Source: Nipponacmea schrenckii (taxonomy: Eukaryota; Mollusca; Gastropoda; Lottiidae). Taken from it: DNA of 64,000 bases. Shown here piece by piece: positions 40,001-55,000 of the stretch. Position 1 is the stretch's first letter, and every line of letters begins with the position of its first letter. The stretch covers positions 22,183,106 to 22,247,105 of the forward strand of contig JAUJPP010000005.1 of the NCBI GenBank assembly GCA_030562195.1, given 5' to 3'. Below the pieces are notes generated by a model. That model did no database searches, was not told the origin of the DNA, and saw only the letters and a list, made by a program, of their open reading frames with translations. The position numbers and the translations under genes are program-made.

Positions 40001-43000
40001 TTAATTAGAAGTAGTTGATTTATCAACAAATTCTCAAAAACAATCACATAGTTTGCAAATAGTTTCTCAGAAATAATTATCAACAAGTAATTCAGATATA
40101 TGCTTGTCTATAAATATTCATCATAGGAACTTAACTATCTATTATATTTAGATGTTACAAAAATATCAAAAGTACTCAGAAATCATAATCAACAAGTAAT
40201 TCAGATATATGCTTGTCTATAAATATTCATCATAGGAACTTAACTATCTATTATATTTAGATGTTACAAAAATATCAAAAGTACTCAGAAATCATAATCA
40301 ACAAGTAATTCAGATATATGCTTGTCTATTAATATTCATCATTGTTACTTAACTGTTCATATGATTCAGATATTATAAAACATAAAAAGTTCTCAGAAAT
40401 AAATCTCAACAAGTAATTCAGATATATGCTTGTCTATTTATATTCATCATAGAATCAGCTACATGCAGCTAAGTTCTGCAGAAAGAGCTATTAGCTGATC
40501 AACTTTATTACACTTTTATATTACCTGATCAGTGGACATAACAACATCTTGTCCTAAAGACATAGCTATAGCTTGCATCACCTGATCATCTTCTGTCAAT
40601 TCTTCATTATTACCACTACTAGTACTGGGGTTATCAGCTTCAGGGTTACTGGCTTGCATTACCTACAGATAAAAGTAACAATATACATCAGTTTCAAGAT
40701 ATTTAAGCATATCCAGATTTTATGGTACAGTCGAACAATAAAAGCCACAAACAAACCAGAAGAAAAAAGATACATACTGTTGGTGGAGGGACAGCTGGTG
40801 GAGGGTGTGATAAGATATATTCTGTAGCCTGTTCTAAACTAACAGAATGCATCAAAGCTTCAGCACAATGTTCTCTAGAGAATCCCATATCCATCAACTA
40901 CAAATATACAAAACAATTAGTGATATTGTCTAGCTTGATAAACAATCAGCTTGAATCTCTTCAATTTGTAAAGAGCCTTCTCTATCATTGCTTAATGATC
41001 TCTGGTCATTGTATTGCAGTCTGTTAAAAATAGGTTAATTATAACAATCATAAACAATCCTGATTCTATAAAAGTATGTCTATTAAATGCAACTAAAAAA
41101 TGGAATCTTGGCTTCATTATGAATATCCTACACATACATGTATCTCTAGTACCTATAAAAATGCATTGGGATCTATCTAATGATAAACTGGTAGTCATGT
41201 TTATGGACAGGACATATTAAATCAGACAATAGATAAGAAAAGATTATAAAACTGTTACTAACCTGTTGTATATTTTGTGGTGTATATAAATCAGCATCTG
41301 GTAATAGTCTTCTGGTACCACTAGTAACACTAGCTCCTGTAGCTACAGTAGTAGCTGGTGCCAATGGATCAGCACTGGTTTCAGGCTTTTCTTCTTTCTC
41401 TTTAGCTAATGCTTCCTGTAATATCGTTTTTTTTTTCACATCTATCTACATGTAGCAAATACTAGTTCAATAATGTGTATTTATTTTATCTTAAAAGTGA
41501 AACTAGCTTAAAAATGTTTATAACTGCTTCTTCTGCGCCATTTTTTACTTTATTGTCCAAAAATTGTAGAAGATTGGCTAAAATATTAGTAATCTGTATA
41601 ATATACAATTCTATTTTACTATAGCATACATGGTCATCTAGTAAATTGTGTATAGTTTACTGGAGTTTGGGTATGCTCAAACTTTGGTAGACAGTTGCTC
41701 CAAGAAAAAATCAAATCAGTACCAGTACCAATATACGGTTCTGTTAAAGATTACACAGATACAAGCAATGTCATTTACAAGATAAAATGATTTAATTTGT
41801 ACCTTTATGATAGTTTCTCCTTTTATTATGTGACACAGAATAGCTAATATAGATTCAGACATTCTACTACCATAGATCTTTAAAGGCTGTTTACCCCACA
41901 AATTCATTACAGCATTGAATGCAGCCTGTAAAAGTACAAAATTATCAAAGAGTGAATAAGTATATTGAAATTGATTTTAAAACTATTCAAAACATGATCA
42001 ATTAAAAAAATTAATAAAATTGCAAGATTCTAAGATTATTTAATATGTTAACATCAATCAAAACTTCATGTTGTATTGAGAGAGCTTTAAGAATTATTTA
42101 TAATTTTCTCACCTTCTGAGTTGAAATCAAGTATTGAACAGGACTAAATGGTGTAAATGTTGGTTGATTTGATTTCACTGGTAATACATGAACTGATTCT
42201 AATATAGTTTTAGGATTGACCATCTTCTCTACCAGCATTAACCAAGCATCTAAAAACTCACCAGATCCATCTACAAACACGTCAAATAATATAAAATAAC
42301 ATACATGTATTACATTTTATTAATTGAGATTTATTCTAAGTTTGATGATTTACCTTTACTGAGCACTGTGAATCTTATGAATAATTTCATTAATACTGTA
42401 ACTTTATATTGCTTTTCGCTCTTATGTTTTTGTATTAACAAATTATTGCTCTTATGTTTTTGTACCAACAAATTATTTCTATTATATTTATTTTTAAATT
42501 ATAGACTTACCTGGAAGATCAGAATGTTCTATTCCTGCAGTTAAAGGAACCTTCCCATCCATTGATAAAGCCCAAGTAAATGCTCTGAAACAGGAAAGAC
42601 ACAAATAAATAAAGTACATTCAATTTATTTTCTGAAACAATCACAATTAAATAAGATATTGTATGAAACACATGATATCAATTGGAACACATGAAGATAA
42701 GACATTATATGGAACACATGACAATAAGATATTGTATAGAACACATGACAATAATATTTTGTATGGAACACATGACAATAATATTTTGTATGGAACACAT
42801 GACAATAAGATATTGTATGGAACACATGACAATAATATTTTGTATAGAACACATGACAATAATATTTTGTATGGAACACATGACAATAAGACATTATATG
42901 GAACACATGACAATAAGATATTGTATGGAACACATGACAATAATATTTTGTATGGAACACATGACAATAATATTTTGTATGGAACACATGACAATAAGAC

Positions 43001-46000
43001 ATTATATGGAACACATGACAATAAGATATTGTATGGAACACATGACAATAATATTTTGTATGGAACACATGACAATAATATTTTGTATGGAACACATGAC
43101 AATAAGACATTATATGGAACACATGACAATAAGATATTGTATGGAACACATGACAATAATATTTTGTATGGAACACATGACAATAATATTTTGTATGGAA
43201 CACATGACAATAATATTTTGTATGGAACACATGACAATAAGATATTGTATGGTCCACATGACAATAAGATATTGTATGGTCCACATGACAATAAGATATT
43301 ATATGGAACACATGACAATAATATATTGTATGGAACACATGACAATAATATATTGTATGGAACACATGACAATAAGATACAAAATAGGACACATGACAAT
43401 AAGATACATAATAGGACACATGACAATAAGATATTGTATAGAACACATGACAATAAGATATTGTATGGAACACATGACAATAAGATATTAAATAGGACAC
43501 ATGACAATAAGATATTATATTGAACACATGACAATAATATATTGTATGGTCCACATGACAATAAGATATTGTATAGAACACATGACAATAATCACATTTA
43601 TTCCATTAAAGAATAAATTTTTTTTTATATTGTAGAGGCCTTACAGGTTGTTTACATGTTTAAGGTTATGGTCACTATGATTCCCTGTGGAAAGTTCCAC
43701 AAGTTCAAGGTTGGGTCAGCCTGCCCCTGCCTAGGTACTCTGAGTACTTCCAATAGGTGGCGATTTCAACTTCCTCTTTCAATTCAGCTAGGCATTGAGA
43801 CCGGCTGCACATTTTTTTGGTAGGTTAGAAAATTTATATTTTGTCAGTGTACTCTTTTTTAAAGATACCCTCCCACCCAGCTATTTAGATAAAAAAAAAA
43901 AAATTTTGGTGCTTCTTTTTGCGTCTTGTATTTTCAGAAAAATCCTGGTGTTACTATAACCTTGAGGATATGGATAAGATACAAGAACTTCCTTTATTTC
44001 AACCATTTTTAATTGATGGTTAATGGTGGAACAATGGACCCATCCGTCACGACAGGATTTAATCTGTGTAAAATTTGTTGACACTTTCTGTGTTTCGTGA
44101 AATTTATACAATAACTGACTCTAGTGCTGGCCAATATGCGGCACATTATTTTTTGACAGGCACTGTTTCCAGGCCTCATACCTCTGTTTGATTTTTGGGG
44201 GCTGCCATAAATGCTTTTGCCGGCAGCCTCATATATTGTTTTGTATTACAATGTATTACATTGTTGCACATTGTATATAAGTTGTTCATCCTGCCGTGAC
44301 ATTTTTAGAGCCAATAAAATATTTTAATTAAATATAATATCCTTCTTCAATAATATTTTGTATGGTACACATGACAATAAGATATTATATAGAACACATG
44401 ACAATAAGATATTGTATGGTACACATGACAATAAGATATTGTATGGTACACATGACAATAAGATATTGTATGGCACATATGACAATAAGATATTGTATGG
44501 AACACCTGACAATAAGATATTGTATGGAACACCTGACAATAAGATATTATATGGAACACATGACAATAAGATATTGTATGGTTCACATGACAATAAGATA
44601 TTGTATGGCACATATGACAATAAGATATTGTATAGAACACATGACAATAAGATATTATATGGAACACATGACAATAAGATATTGAATAGGACATATGACA
44701 ATAAGATATTGTATAGAACACATGACAATAATATTTTGTATGGTACACACATACATGTGTAATCTACCGATTTCGTCTGGTTTCTACCGCTTTTGCATGC
44801 TGTCTCCCGATCTACCGCCAGGAGACTCAAATCTACCGATTTTTTTTTCTTTTCGTAACCATAATTTTCACGGGGCCTACCGTTTTCAATGTCAAAATTC
44901 TTCACGATAAATAATGAAATATTCTTTACTTGTATTTTATTTTCCGGTGACACGCGTTAATCTCACCCCGTAATATTATCATTGACTGATTAATAAATCC
45001 CTCTATTAAGATGATAATTTGATCCATTTTTCACCCGATAACGTTTTTATAACAACATCCAGTACACTCTATTTTCGCTTTTATGATTAACTTTACGGTA
45101 GTCTTAATTTTACCATAAACAAAATTTTGAAGTCTTCACGATATTTAATGATAATCGTCAATTCTGTGTGATTTATAAATAGCATAGTCATCGTTTCAAA
45201 ATTTGTTTTGTATAATCGGTAGATTTTTAGTCTTAATTTAATAGCATCAGAACTTCGTTTCTTAAAAACACTTTATAATTTGACTGTAGCATGTAAACAA
45301 TCATTTATTACATGCATAACAGGCTACTTTCGATATCAAAGTGTCAAAATGGAAGCGGCGAATTCGGTTCAATATATCATGAGCTTGCTTCAGAAAAATT
45401 ACTTTAACTTTCATTCTGTACAATTAATGATGGAGAGAAGTCATGAATTACAGTTTTGGAAAAGGAACATTTAATTTAGATGGTTTGGTACAACCTTGTA
45501 TCCATCTTTTAAAAATTAATCAATTTTCACGCTTTGAAAAAAATCTGCCGATTTTTCACCCAATCTCCCAAGACAAATCTCCCGATTTTTTTTCATGACC
45601 TGTACACATGTATGGGTACACATGGCAATAAGATATTGTAAGGCACACATGACAAAAAGATATTGTATGGAACACATGACAATAAGATATTGTATGGTAC
45701 ACATGATTTTCAATAGCATATAATATTTAACTTACTGAAACAAGGAATCTTGACCACCAGAACTGACAAATTTCTGAAGCATTAAATGATAAGGTTGTTT
45801 CTTCTCATCAAATAACATTGGGGATGTAAACCCTACAGAACATACTAGAAATGTCAATCTGAAATACAAGATACAGAGTCAAATTTTCATGTCTACAATA
45901 CTCAAGCAGTTTTGTTATATATTGTTAGCAAAACAGGGTTAGAAATCATTAATCTATCATATTGCCAATGTAATGGTTTGTTACAATCAAAAGCTTGAAT

Positions 46001-49000
46001 TATTTATTTAGTATTGCTGTTATAGTTATAAAAAAAAATTACTAAAAGTACTAATTAGTAATAAATTGGTTTATAGGAACATGTATGATCAGCTACAGAA
46101 TAAGAAAAGATTTATGGCCTATTGATGAAATTCGGAAATTCTAGGCCAAGCGTACAATTTTAGCTTGCAGTCAGCAAATTCAGATGCAAGCACATAGCAT
46201 AACTATATGAATTGCTCTACATACCGTAGTTTAGGAACAGGGGCATAAGATGGTGGTGTCCAAGATAAGCCATTAGCTAATAATTTAGTTAAAGCTTTTG
46301 CTACTGACTGAGCAGCAGGAGTAGGTGCTGTTGGTGTGGGAGGAAGTTGGTGAGAGCGCCGGTGTCGTAATGGTGTACCCACACACAGTTTCACTAATAG
46401 TCCAAATAACTCTGCTAATGACCGTCCCAAACGGGAAGACACTGATAACAAAGGTTTTAACTGTTTAATTTGAGCTTGTAATATGGGCGAAAGTTTAGAT
46501 TTTTTAGCATCCTTATCAGCAATCAAAGGCTCTGACACATCCATAGGAATTTCAGGATTTTCAGAAGTACTAAGAGATTCCATAGCTACACTAACACCAT
46601 TACTTCCCATTTCTCCTGAACTATGACTCAAGGTTTCTTCCCCTTCTTTCAAGTCTTTATCTCCCTTCACATCTTTAGGTAGTATCTTATCTATATCAGC
46701 TCGGCCAAAATCACATCCAGGTGGCAATATATCTTCACTACATAAAGCTAACAACACTGTACTCTCCCAAACTAATGATGTATATAATTGACTCAATCCT
46801 TCTAACACCTCCAAACCTAAATCACTACCCCAATGATTCACTGATATAGTACGAATATCATTCTGAAAAACATGACAAACAAGAAATAAAAGGGTTACTG
46901 CTTCATTATCAAATCATTTAAGGTGATGGAAACACAAATCCACATAAGATCAACTTATTCCTTTTTGGTAAATCATTATGGGAGCTTAGCAAATTTTATG
47001 TCAAAATCTAAGAAACACAATACAAGAACGACACAAATAGAAAAGAGAAGTGACAACTTTTACGTTCTTACCTGTCCAAGACGACAAACATGAACAAACA
47101 TCATGATATAAGCATGAGCAGCAGATAAAGCATGGAGTAGTGGTGTAGCTTGTGGTGATAGAGTAGGATCAACAGAACCACTAACACCAGCCAATTCTCT
47201 CAATAACACTGATCCACCAGGAGGGTCTAGATGTTTATGTAATGGTTTTAAACTATCTAATACTTCATTTAGTTGTATTAATCCTTGTTTTAAAACTTGA
47301 GGTTCTCTTGATAATGTCTACAAAAAAAAAATATGACATGGTCAGTTTTAAGAATTATTCTTAGGTCTTTTTACTATACAGTAAAATACAATTTACTGTA
47401 GTGGGTGAATATCCCAGGTTTAAAATTATATCAATAATAAACCCCTGGTAGGGAATCACAATTTAATTTAGCATTATAGACGATCATCAATACTATTATA
47501 TCAATAATGATGAAGATAAATAATGCTCTACAACTAGAATTAAAAGCCACAACTATAAACCAAAGTCAAAGACATTTCTACTCATCTGCGTTCAATTCAA
47601 AAGATAAACACGAGATTTCTAGGTAGAATCTAAGCAGACTAAAAGCGAGCTGATTACTACTTGGACTACTTGTATTGATGTTTTGAATCAACATCTGGAT
47701 TAGCAGAAATATCTTTGACTATAAATACCGCCTGAAAGTTTTAAGTTCAACATTTTTTTAAAAACTTATGTAAATATAACAACTAAGGTTCAAAGTAAAG
47801 AATGCTTTCTGCCAGCTGGTTCTTGGCCAAACCTTACCATTTATCTTTGCCTAATTTACAGGAGGGTTGACTAGAATTGAGTGAGGTTGACTTATTTGAA
47901 GTCATTGGACTTTCACAGGCCAACAGCCACCATTTGCTCTAATAATGATGTCATGTAAATAACAACAATCTATAGAGGGTGTAATGTGCTGACAATGCAA
48001 AAAACTCACCAAGATTGCCTTACAGACAGTAGCTACAGCTTGACAAGCTGGTGAGGCAGGAAAATCTATTGGTAAATTTGGTAGGCCTAGTATACGTAAT
48101 AATGGTGTTACACCAAAATGAGTAACAAATTCTCGACAATGGTCATCAGTTGAATTATTACTTAATATAGCTTCTACAAATCTCATCTGTAATAGAAATG
48201 GGTAGATTCTAGAAACAAATCAATATGGAGTAAAATCAGTTCCCCTGTCTGTAGGTTCTCAAACAACAGATATTTGAATGCAAAAATTCATTAATATATT
48301 CTTGTAAGCTTAATACATGAATCAAATTAAACAAAGTAAAATTATTAGACAAAATATGTGTGCTAATTTCTTTTTTGCCTAGTTATTTCAGTTTATATCA
48401 GTTCAACTTTAGGCCTCCAATGAGAAGATTAAATGCATTTGACCTAAACAATAAAAGATTACTAACCACATTTAAAACATAATCAGTCAGTGGTATAGCT
48501 TGTTTTTCTTCTGGAGTTTCTGTTGCTCTAAAACACATAAAATAATCACAAATTAAAACTAGGATGTTGGATGTTGAGCAACTAGAATCAAGACCGTGAA
48601 TCATGTTGAAATAAACTTCAGTAAGTGGGTGGTGAAATTAGAAACTTTTACCAAGCCTCATGTATTTGCAAGATCAAGATTTATCAAACCTGGTTAAAAA
48701 CTGTACACAGAGCTTTTACAAGGACTGTAAAACAATGGACAAATATGAGTGCCTAAACTTCTTAAAGGCATCTAAAAATGTAGCAAAATTAATAAAAAAT
48801 TTCTAAAAAAATTATGCAAAGTAAGGTCAGTATTTTAATGAAGGATCAAGCAGATACATAGATACATACTGCATAGAATCAGAAGATACTGTATCTGGTT
48901 TGGAACTAGTACAAGTAGTAGTAGATTGACTAGCTAGTTCTTCTTCTTCTTCCTCTTCATCTGAAGATCCACCATCAGTAGGTTGGGGTGATCTCACCGA

Positions 49001-52000
49001 CATATTATTTATATCTAATTTAGTTGGTTGTTTATAACAAATATATTTACTATCTCTTCCCATTTCTCCCACTTTTTCCAATAACTATATAGATAAAAAC
49101 ATAGATAAAATAACATTTCTTTTGGCTCCAAGAAACATACTTTGCGTATATAAATGCATCCAAAAATACTTCTTAAATTTGGGAACTGATTTAATGAATC
49201 ATTTTCAAATTATGTTTCAGCATTAATTATGTCCAAGAATTGTAGAAGATTGGCTAAATTATCAGTAATCTGTATAATATACAATTCTATTTTACTATAG
49301 CATACATGGTCATCTAGTAAATTGTGTATAGTTTACTGGAGTTTGGGTATGCAAGATATACAAATTTTAAGCATTTATCCGTAAGAAAGCAAGATCTGGG
49401 CCTTAACAAGGGTTATTTTCTGTAGTTTTAAAATATAAATTTGAGAAATTTTATTCGTTAGAAAATATATTAAGTATCTATTATACAAAATAAAACAGCT
49501 CAAGACCAACTTACCTTAATAATAGCCATAGTAGCATGTGATCGTAATGTTGGTTGATGTCTCATTAATTCATCCATGGCATTACCTAAATTACTAGCTG
49601 TATCACCTTAAATAACAATCAAAATATGTCGACTTAACATATAACATCAGTAGCCATTACTGATTACTTTTAACTGTTGTACAGACCTATTTATTATCAC
49701 TTGATCAAAATGATCTTGGCTCTGAAGAATGACAAGCCATAATAAATTTTTACTTGAATTATCATCGCTAATAATGTCCAAGAATTGTAACAGAGATTAA
49801 CTTAATTATCAGTAATCTATATAATATACAATTCTATTTTACTATAGCATACATGGTCATCTAGTAAATTGTGTATAGTTTACTGGAGTTTGGGTATGCT
49901 TAAACATTATCATGCTTGGATATTCAGAACAGCAGGTTACAAAATTAGGTCAGAATTAGGTTTATTACAGCCCTTTTGCACAAAATAAAATAATGATATT
50001 TTTACTCACCAAATGGGTCTGAACTACGACTTCTTCTTCTCATGGCAGGTAAATAATCAGGTGATAATAAGACTTTTAATAATCTATCAAATGGATCACA
50101 ATCAACAAAGGCTTGTAAACCTCTGGTATTTAAACATAAAGCACTAAACATATTAGGTAAGGAAGCTAACACTTCTCTTGTAGCAGGAACCTGAATGAAA
50201 CAAGTTATTTTATCCGATTACTAGGCTCTAACCTCAGTGTTTGTTGGGGCCTGAGATTATTCTCAAAATTTATATATGGTTAATGCAAGGAATGTAATCC
50301 TAACATTACAAATAGAGAATATAGGATGAGGTCAATACCTGAAAATGGTTGAGAACCTCAGTTGGAAGAACAGTTACATGCATATAATTTTTTTTTTTTG
50401 CATTTAATTCATGTCAAAAAATTATATTCAATTATGACCCCATCTTGAACATTTGCCAAATAATGTTAAGTCTTAAACAGACATTGAAGAATTTTATTAC
50501 AAAATCATGTGGAATAAGGATAGAGGGATGATGTGATTGTGTTGAGGTAGATGTGATGGGGTTGTGGGGTTGGTGATGGTGTAAAGGGAGAATGTGATGG
50601 TGAAGAGGGAGAATGTGATGGTGTTGAGGGAGAAATTGATGGTGTTGAGGGAATGTGATGGTGTTGTGAGAGAATGTGATGGTGTAGAGGGAGAATGTGA
50701 TGGTGTTGTTGGAGAATGTGATGGTGTTGTTGGAGAATGTGATGGTTTTGAGGGAATATGATGGTGTTGAGGGAGAATGTGATGGTGTTAAGATGGGGGA
50801 GAATGTGATGGTGTTGAGGAGAATTGATGGTGTTGAGAAATGTGATGGTGTAGAGGGAGAAGATGTAAAGAGAATGTGTGTTTGTGAAGAATGTGATGGT
50901 GTGAAGAAAGTGACATCAGTTAAACCACTATCTTGTAATGATGAGGTGTAATGATGGCTCTTGAAGATGAAATATGATGGCTCGTGAAAACATATGGCGT
51001 AACAAAGTGTAATAAAATAATATATTCAAGTGTACCTTCATATATGTCATTTGATAAGCAATTAGTAAAAATATTACTCCAGCATAACAAGTCTTATGTT
51101 TCTTTTCTCTTTAAGAAATGTCTTTAATGTATTTCTAAAGAGATATAGTCAAAATCTCAAACACAAAATGAAAACTTACCAAGAAGAAACAAAGAAGGGC
51201 CATAATATTCTGCATTGCTAATTATATGTTTTAAAGATCTTGGTAAAGAACCATCCATCACTGAAATAAGAAAGATTGTTTTCAATAAGTTCAATATGCC
51301 TGTCAACATGCCGTTGTGAATAAGGATTAAAATTTGAACATTGATCAATACAGGCGTGCCAGTTTTCATGAAAGTTCACAGATCACAGGAGCTGAAATTC
51401 TTAGCTTTATGAACCACATTACATCCCATGGTAATCATGTTTACTCTCCAATATTCAGGGATGCTCTATGAAATGATCAGTCCTGAAGCAATGTAGCAGT
51501 TGTAGTGGGTGAATATCCCAGGTTTAAAATTATATCAATAATAAACCCCTGGTAGGGAATCACAATTTAATTTAGCATTGACATGTCCACTATAACAATA
51601 AGATTATAATGTAGTAAATACAATGCAGATCAACAGATTCAATACAAAATTTAACAAAGTAACATAACTTACAATGTCTAATACTTTCAGCAAAAGCTCT
51701 ATCAGGAATGGCTTTCTTCAAAAAATTCAACATGGACTTTAATAAAGCCGCTCTTTGAGGAAAACACTGCACTCCTAAATAGAAAAATATGTTTAGTTTT
51801 AAATGGCATTTAACTACCATAAGTTTCTTACATGTTCACAGTCCAGTTTATCAAAGACAATATATTAGAAACTGTTCATTTAACAAAAGTAAATAATCAA
51901 AAAAAATAAATAAAACTTATAAGCAAACAATTTCAGTAGACATGGATCAAAACTTTTACACAATTTACACAAATTTTGACATTTTTTTTAGCTAGGTCAC

Positions 52001-55000
52001 AGGTTTTCAATTAAAAACGGTTTATTAACAAAATCAAGAATATCATTTCTGCCCTAGATAATTTTGGACTTTGTGACATAATATAACATGAAAATTGATA
52101 AGCAAGTGTTAACATTTCTATTTTAAGTATATATAAGCTACTAACCTGGTTTAGAAGGAGAGTTTTCAGGATCTGTAGCATGTGTTATACCAGAAGATGT
52201 TGAAGCACCTTGATTAATACCAGGTTGATCACTAGATACTGTATCAGCAGTGTGAGAATCAGTCTCCATTAAACTTAAAGTTGGTGGAGATTCAGGTACA
52301 ACATCTACACTCGCTTCTCTATTCTTAGGTCTTATTACAAATGGCTGTTCTTTACGACATATTGATACCTCATGCTGTACAAAAAATATAACTTAAATTT
52401 AAACATTTCCACAAAAAAAAAATAGCATTTATTTTTGAATTATAAATACATAAAATCTGTCTTTAAATATCACCAAATAATTTCTTGTAAAATATATAGG
52501 ATTGATTAGCTATACATTTCAATTAATATAGCATTATAGACGATCACTAGAAGTATATGAGAAAACAGTGAAGATAAATAATGCATAGAGATCTAATATT
52601 TCTGTACATTTCATACTTTATATCATTGGTTATCTCACATGATGAACAGAAACACTACACAGATAAGAGATATTTCGTTTCTTGATTCTTACCTCTAATC
52701 TATTGATGAAAGCCTGTAAACCACCATGAGCTTGAAATGCTGCCATATCTAAATTAGTAATTAGATCTATAACTCTGACAGCACGAGTAACAAACTGAAA
52801 AACAAAATTTATTGCCTTGAATAAATCAATGAGAAATACAGGGTGTTCAACTAATCAAAATACCCTTACAATCAATGAGAAATACAGGGTGTTCAACTAA
52901 TCAAAATACCCTTACAATCAATGAGAAATACAGGGTGTTCAACTAATCAAAAACCTTACAATCAATGAGAAATAGAGGGTGTTCAACTAATCAAAACACC
53001 ATTACAATCAATGAGAAATACAGGGTGTTCAACTAATCAAAACACCATTACAATCAATGAGAAATAGAGGGTGTTCAACTAATCAAAATACCCTTACAAT
53101 CAATGAGAAATACAGGGTGTTCAACTAATCAAAATACCCTTACAATCAATGAGAAATACAGGGTGTTCAACTAATCAAAACACCATTACAATCAATGAGA
53201 AATACAGGGTGTTCAACTAATCAAAACACCATTACAATCAATGAGAAATACAGGGTGTTCAACTAATCAAAATACCCTTACAATCAATGAGGGATTGATG
53301 AAAGAAAACCAATTAAAAATGAAAACTGTACTGAAAGTAACTGATCTAAAGAAATAAATATGAATTATCTTACTGTAATATGATCTTGTCCTTCTGCATA
53401 CCAATTGATAACTTTAGATAGGGCTTCCATCATACCACAAGATACTAATGCTTCTACACCTGAAATCAATTAATAACATTTAAACGTGTAAGTTTTGAGA
53501 GTCATAAATAAGTGTTCAATGTGCAGAATTTAAGGTTCACAACAACAATAAAATCACTTGAAAGAAAAAAACTTACCATTTTCATAACTAGCTAAATGGT
53601 AGAGGAAAGAAAACAGGGCAGTTGCATACTGTTGAGGGAATGGATCTAATTCTGAATCTGAAATAAATGATGAAAAAATTATTCTTTGAAAGTACAATTA
53701 ATGAGGTAGGTGTACTAAACATATATATTTCTTGTAGTGGGTGAATATCCCAGGTTTAAAATTATATCAATAATAAACCCCTGGTAGGGAATCACAATTT
53801 AATTTAGCATTATAGACGATCATCAATACTATTATATCAATAATGATGAAGATAAATAATGCTTTAAGTTATTAAGTCAATATTGCCAGAACAGTCTCCA
53901 CTTTAGCACAAATGTTTCAGATTAGCAAGAATAACATAGACACCATTTTCATAGTTATTGAATGCAGCGCAAGTCACTTTTTCATATAAGATCAATATTG
54001 CTGACACACTAAATTTCGCTTACTGCCTTAAGTATTTTTTACAATCTACAATGGTTTAAAGACATACCTATCATATGTTGAATACAGGTACGTACTAATA
54101 CAGGTAAGAAACCATGATAAGATGAGGCACCTGTAGCATCAATAATACTGTTTAATCTACAATACAAAATTTAAAACATGTTGTTACTCAGAGTTTCTAA
54201 CTATGCGATCTTCAGACCTACTTTCAACCTGTGTCCTGACTAAAGTTAGACTAGTAGATCTAATACTCTAGTTTACATTTTCAAGCATTCTGTTTCAAGT
54301 TAAATAATCAACAATGAGGACAAAAAAAACAAAACAAGTATAACATAACCATAACTAGGTAACAAAGAAAAATATTTTAATTTCAGATCTGGGATTCTCA
54401 TTCATTTTAAATGAAACAACATCCCATTTGAATTTCAAGATACAGAATTATACATATTCAATAACTCAACCAAAGCAATGTACGTAGTTAACTATTTGTG
54501 AAGTAATATAAGAGAAATGTACACAAAATAAGGCCATGCAAAGTAAATTGTCTGTTTTACAGGCCTTTTTTTTTTTAAAATGGGGCGAGAGGGCGAATTT
54601 ATTATTTATTATTTATAAGCGCTTTTTTAAATTTGGCACCAGAAAAAATTGGAGCGAGCGAAGGTATTTATTATTTATTTCCACAAATTTAAAAAATAGA
54701 TTTAAATCACCATTCAGATGCAACTATCAGATGTTTTTGGGGGTCGATTGAAAATAGTTGATAGAAATAACAGAACTTTTTTACTTTTCAACATCACATA
54801 AACACATAAAATCATTCCAAGATATCTACTACCTCTGACAATGATAGACTTAGGGTGCATCAGGGCTGATAATATTATGTCAGGATTATGTTATTCTACT
54901 ACAGTACAGTACTAATCCATTTCTTATCCATCTATAAACTGTATTTTTAAATGCCATTGTATGGTACGGTAATAATTATTATTATTGGAAATTTTGGAAC

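Larger units (their letters stand above)
48870..53657 (-). other. HUWE1: HUWE1 DUF913 region exons (one exon absent)
   Basis: Landmarks are [98 protein letters not shown] and [15 protein letters not shown], in human order. Between SLFLL (ends 51180) and VPATREVL (starts 50190) the human protein has about 35 residues (ATEVVTVFVFQEPSL...) for which no coding sequence exists here. The flanking exons do not share a phase. The 48870-49084 exon carries the acidic [10 protein letters not shown] linker. Confidence 0.9.

Noticed and set aside
42625..43588. Long repetitive open frames (up to 318 codons) on both strands
   Set aside because: They are frame artefacts of a 27-bp minisatellite; no start context, splice context or homology.
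52838..53290. CRISPR-like regular repeats
   Set aside because: Units are contiguous without unique spacers, in an animal intron; a plain tandem repeat.
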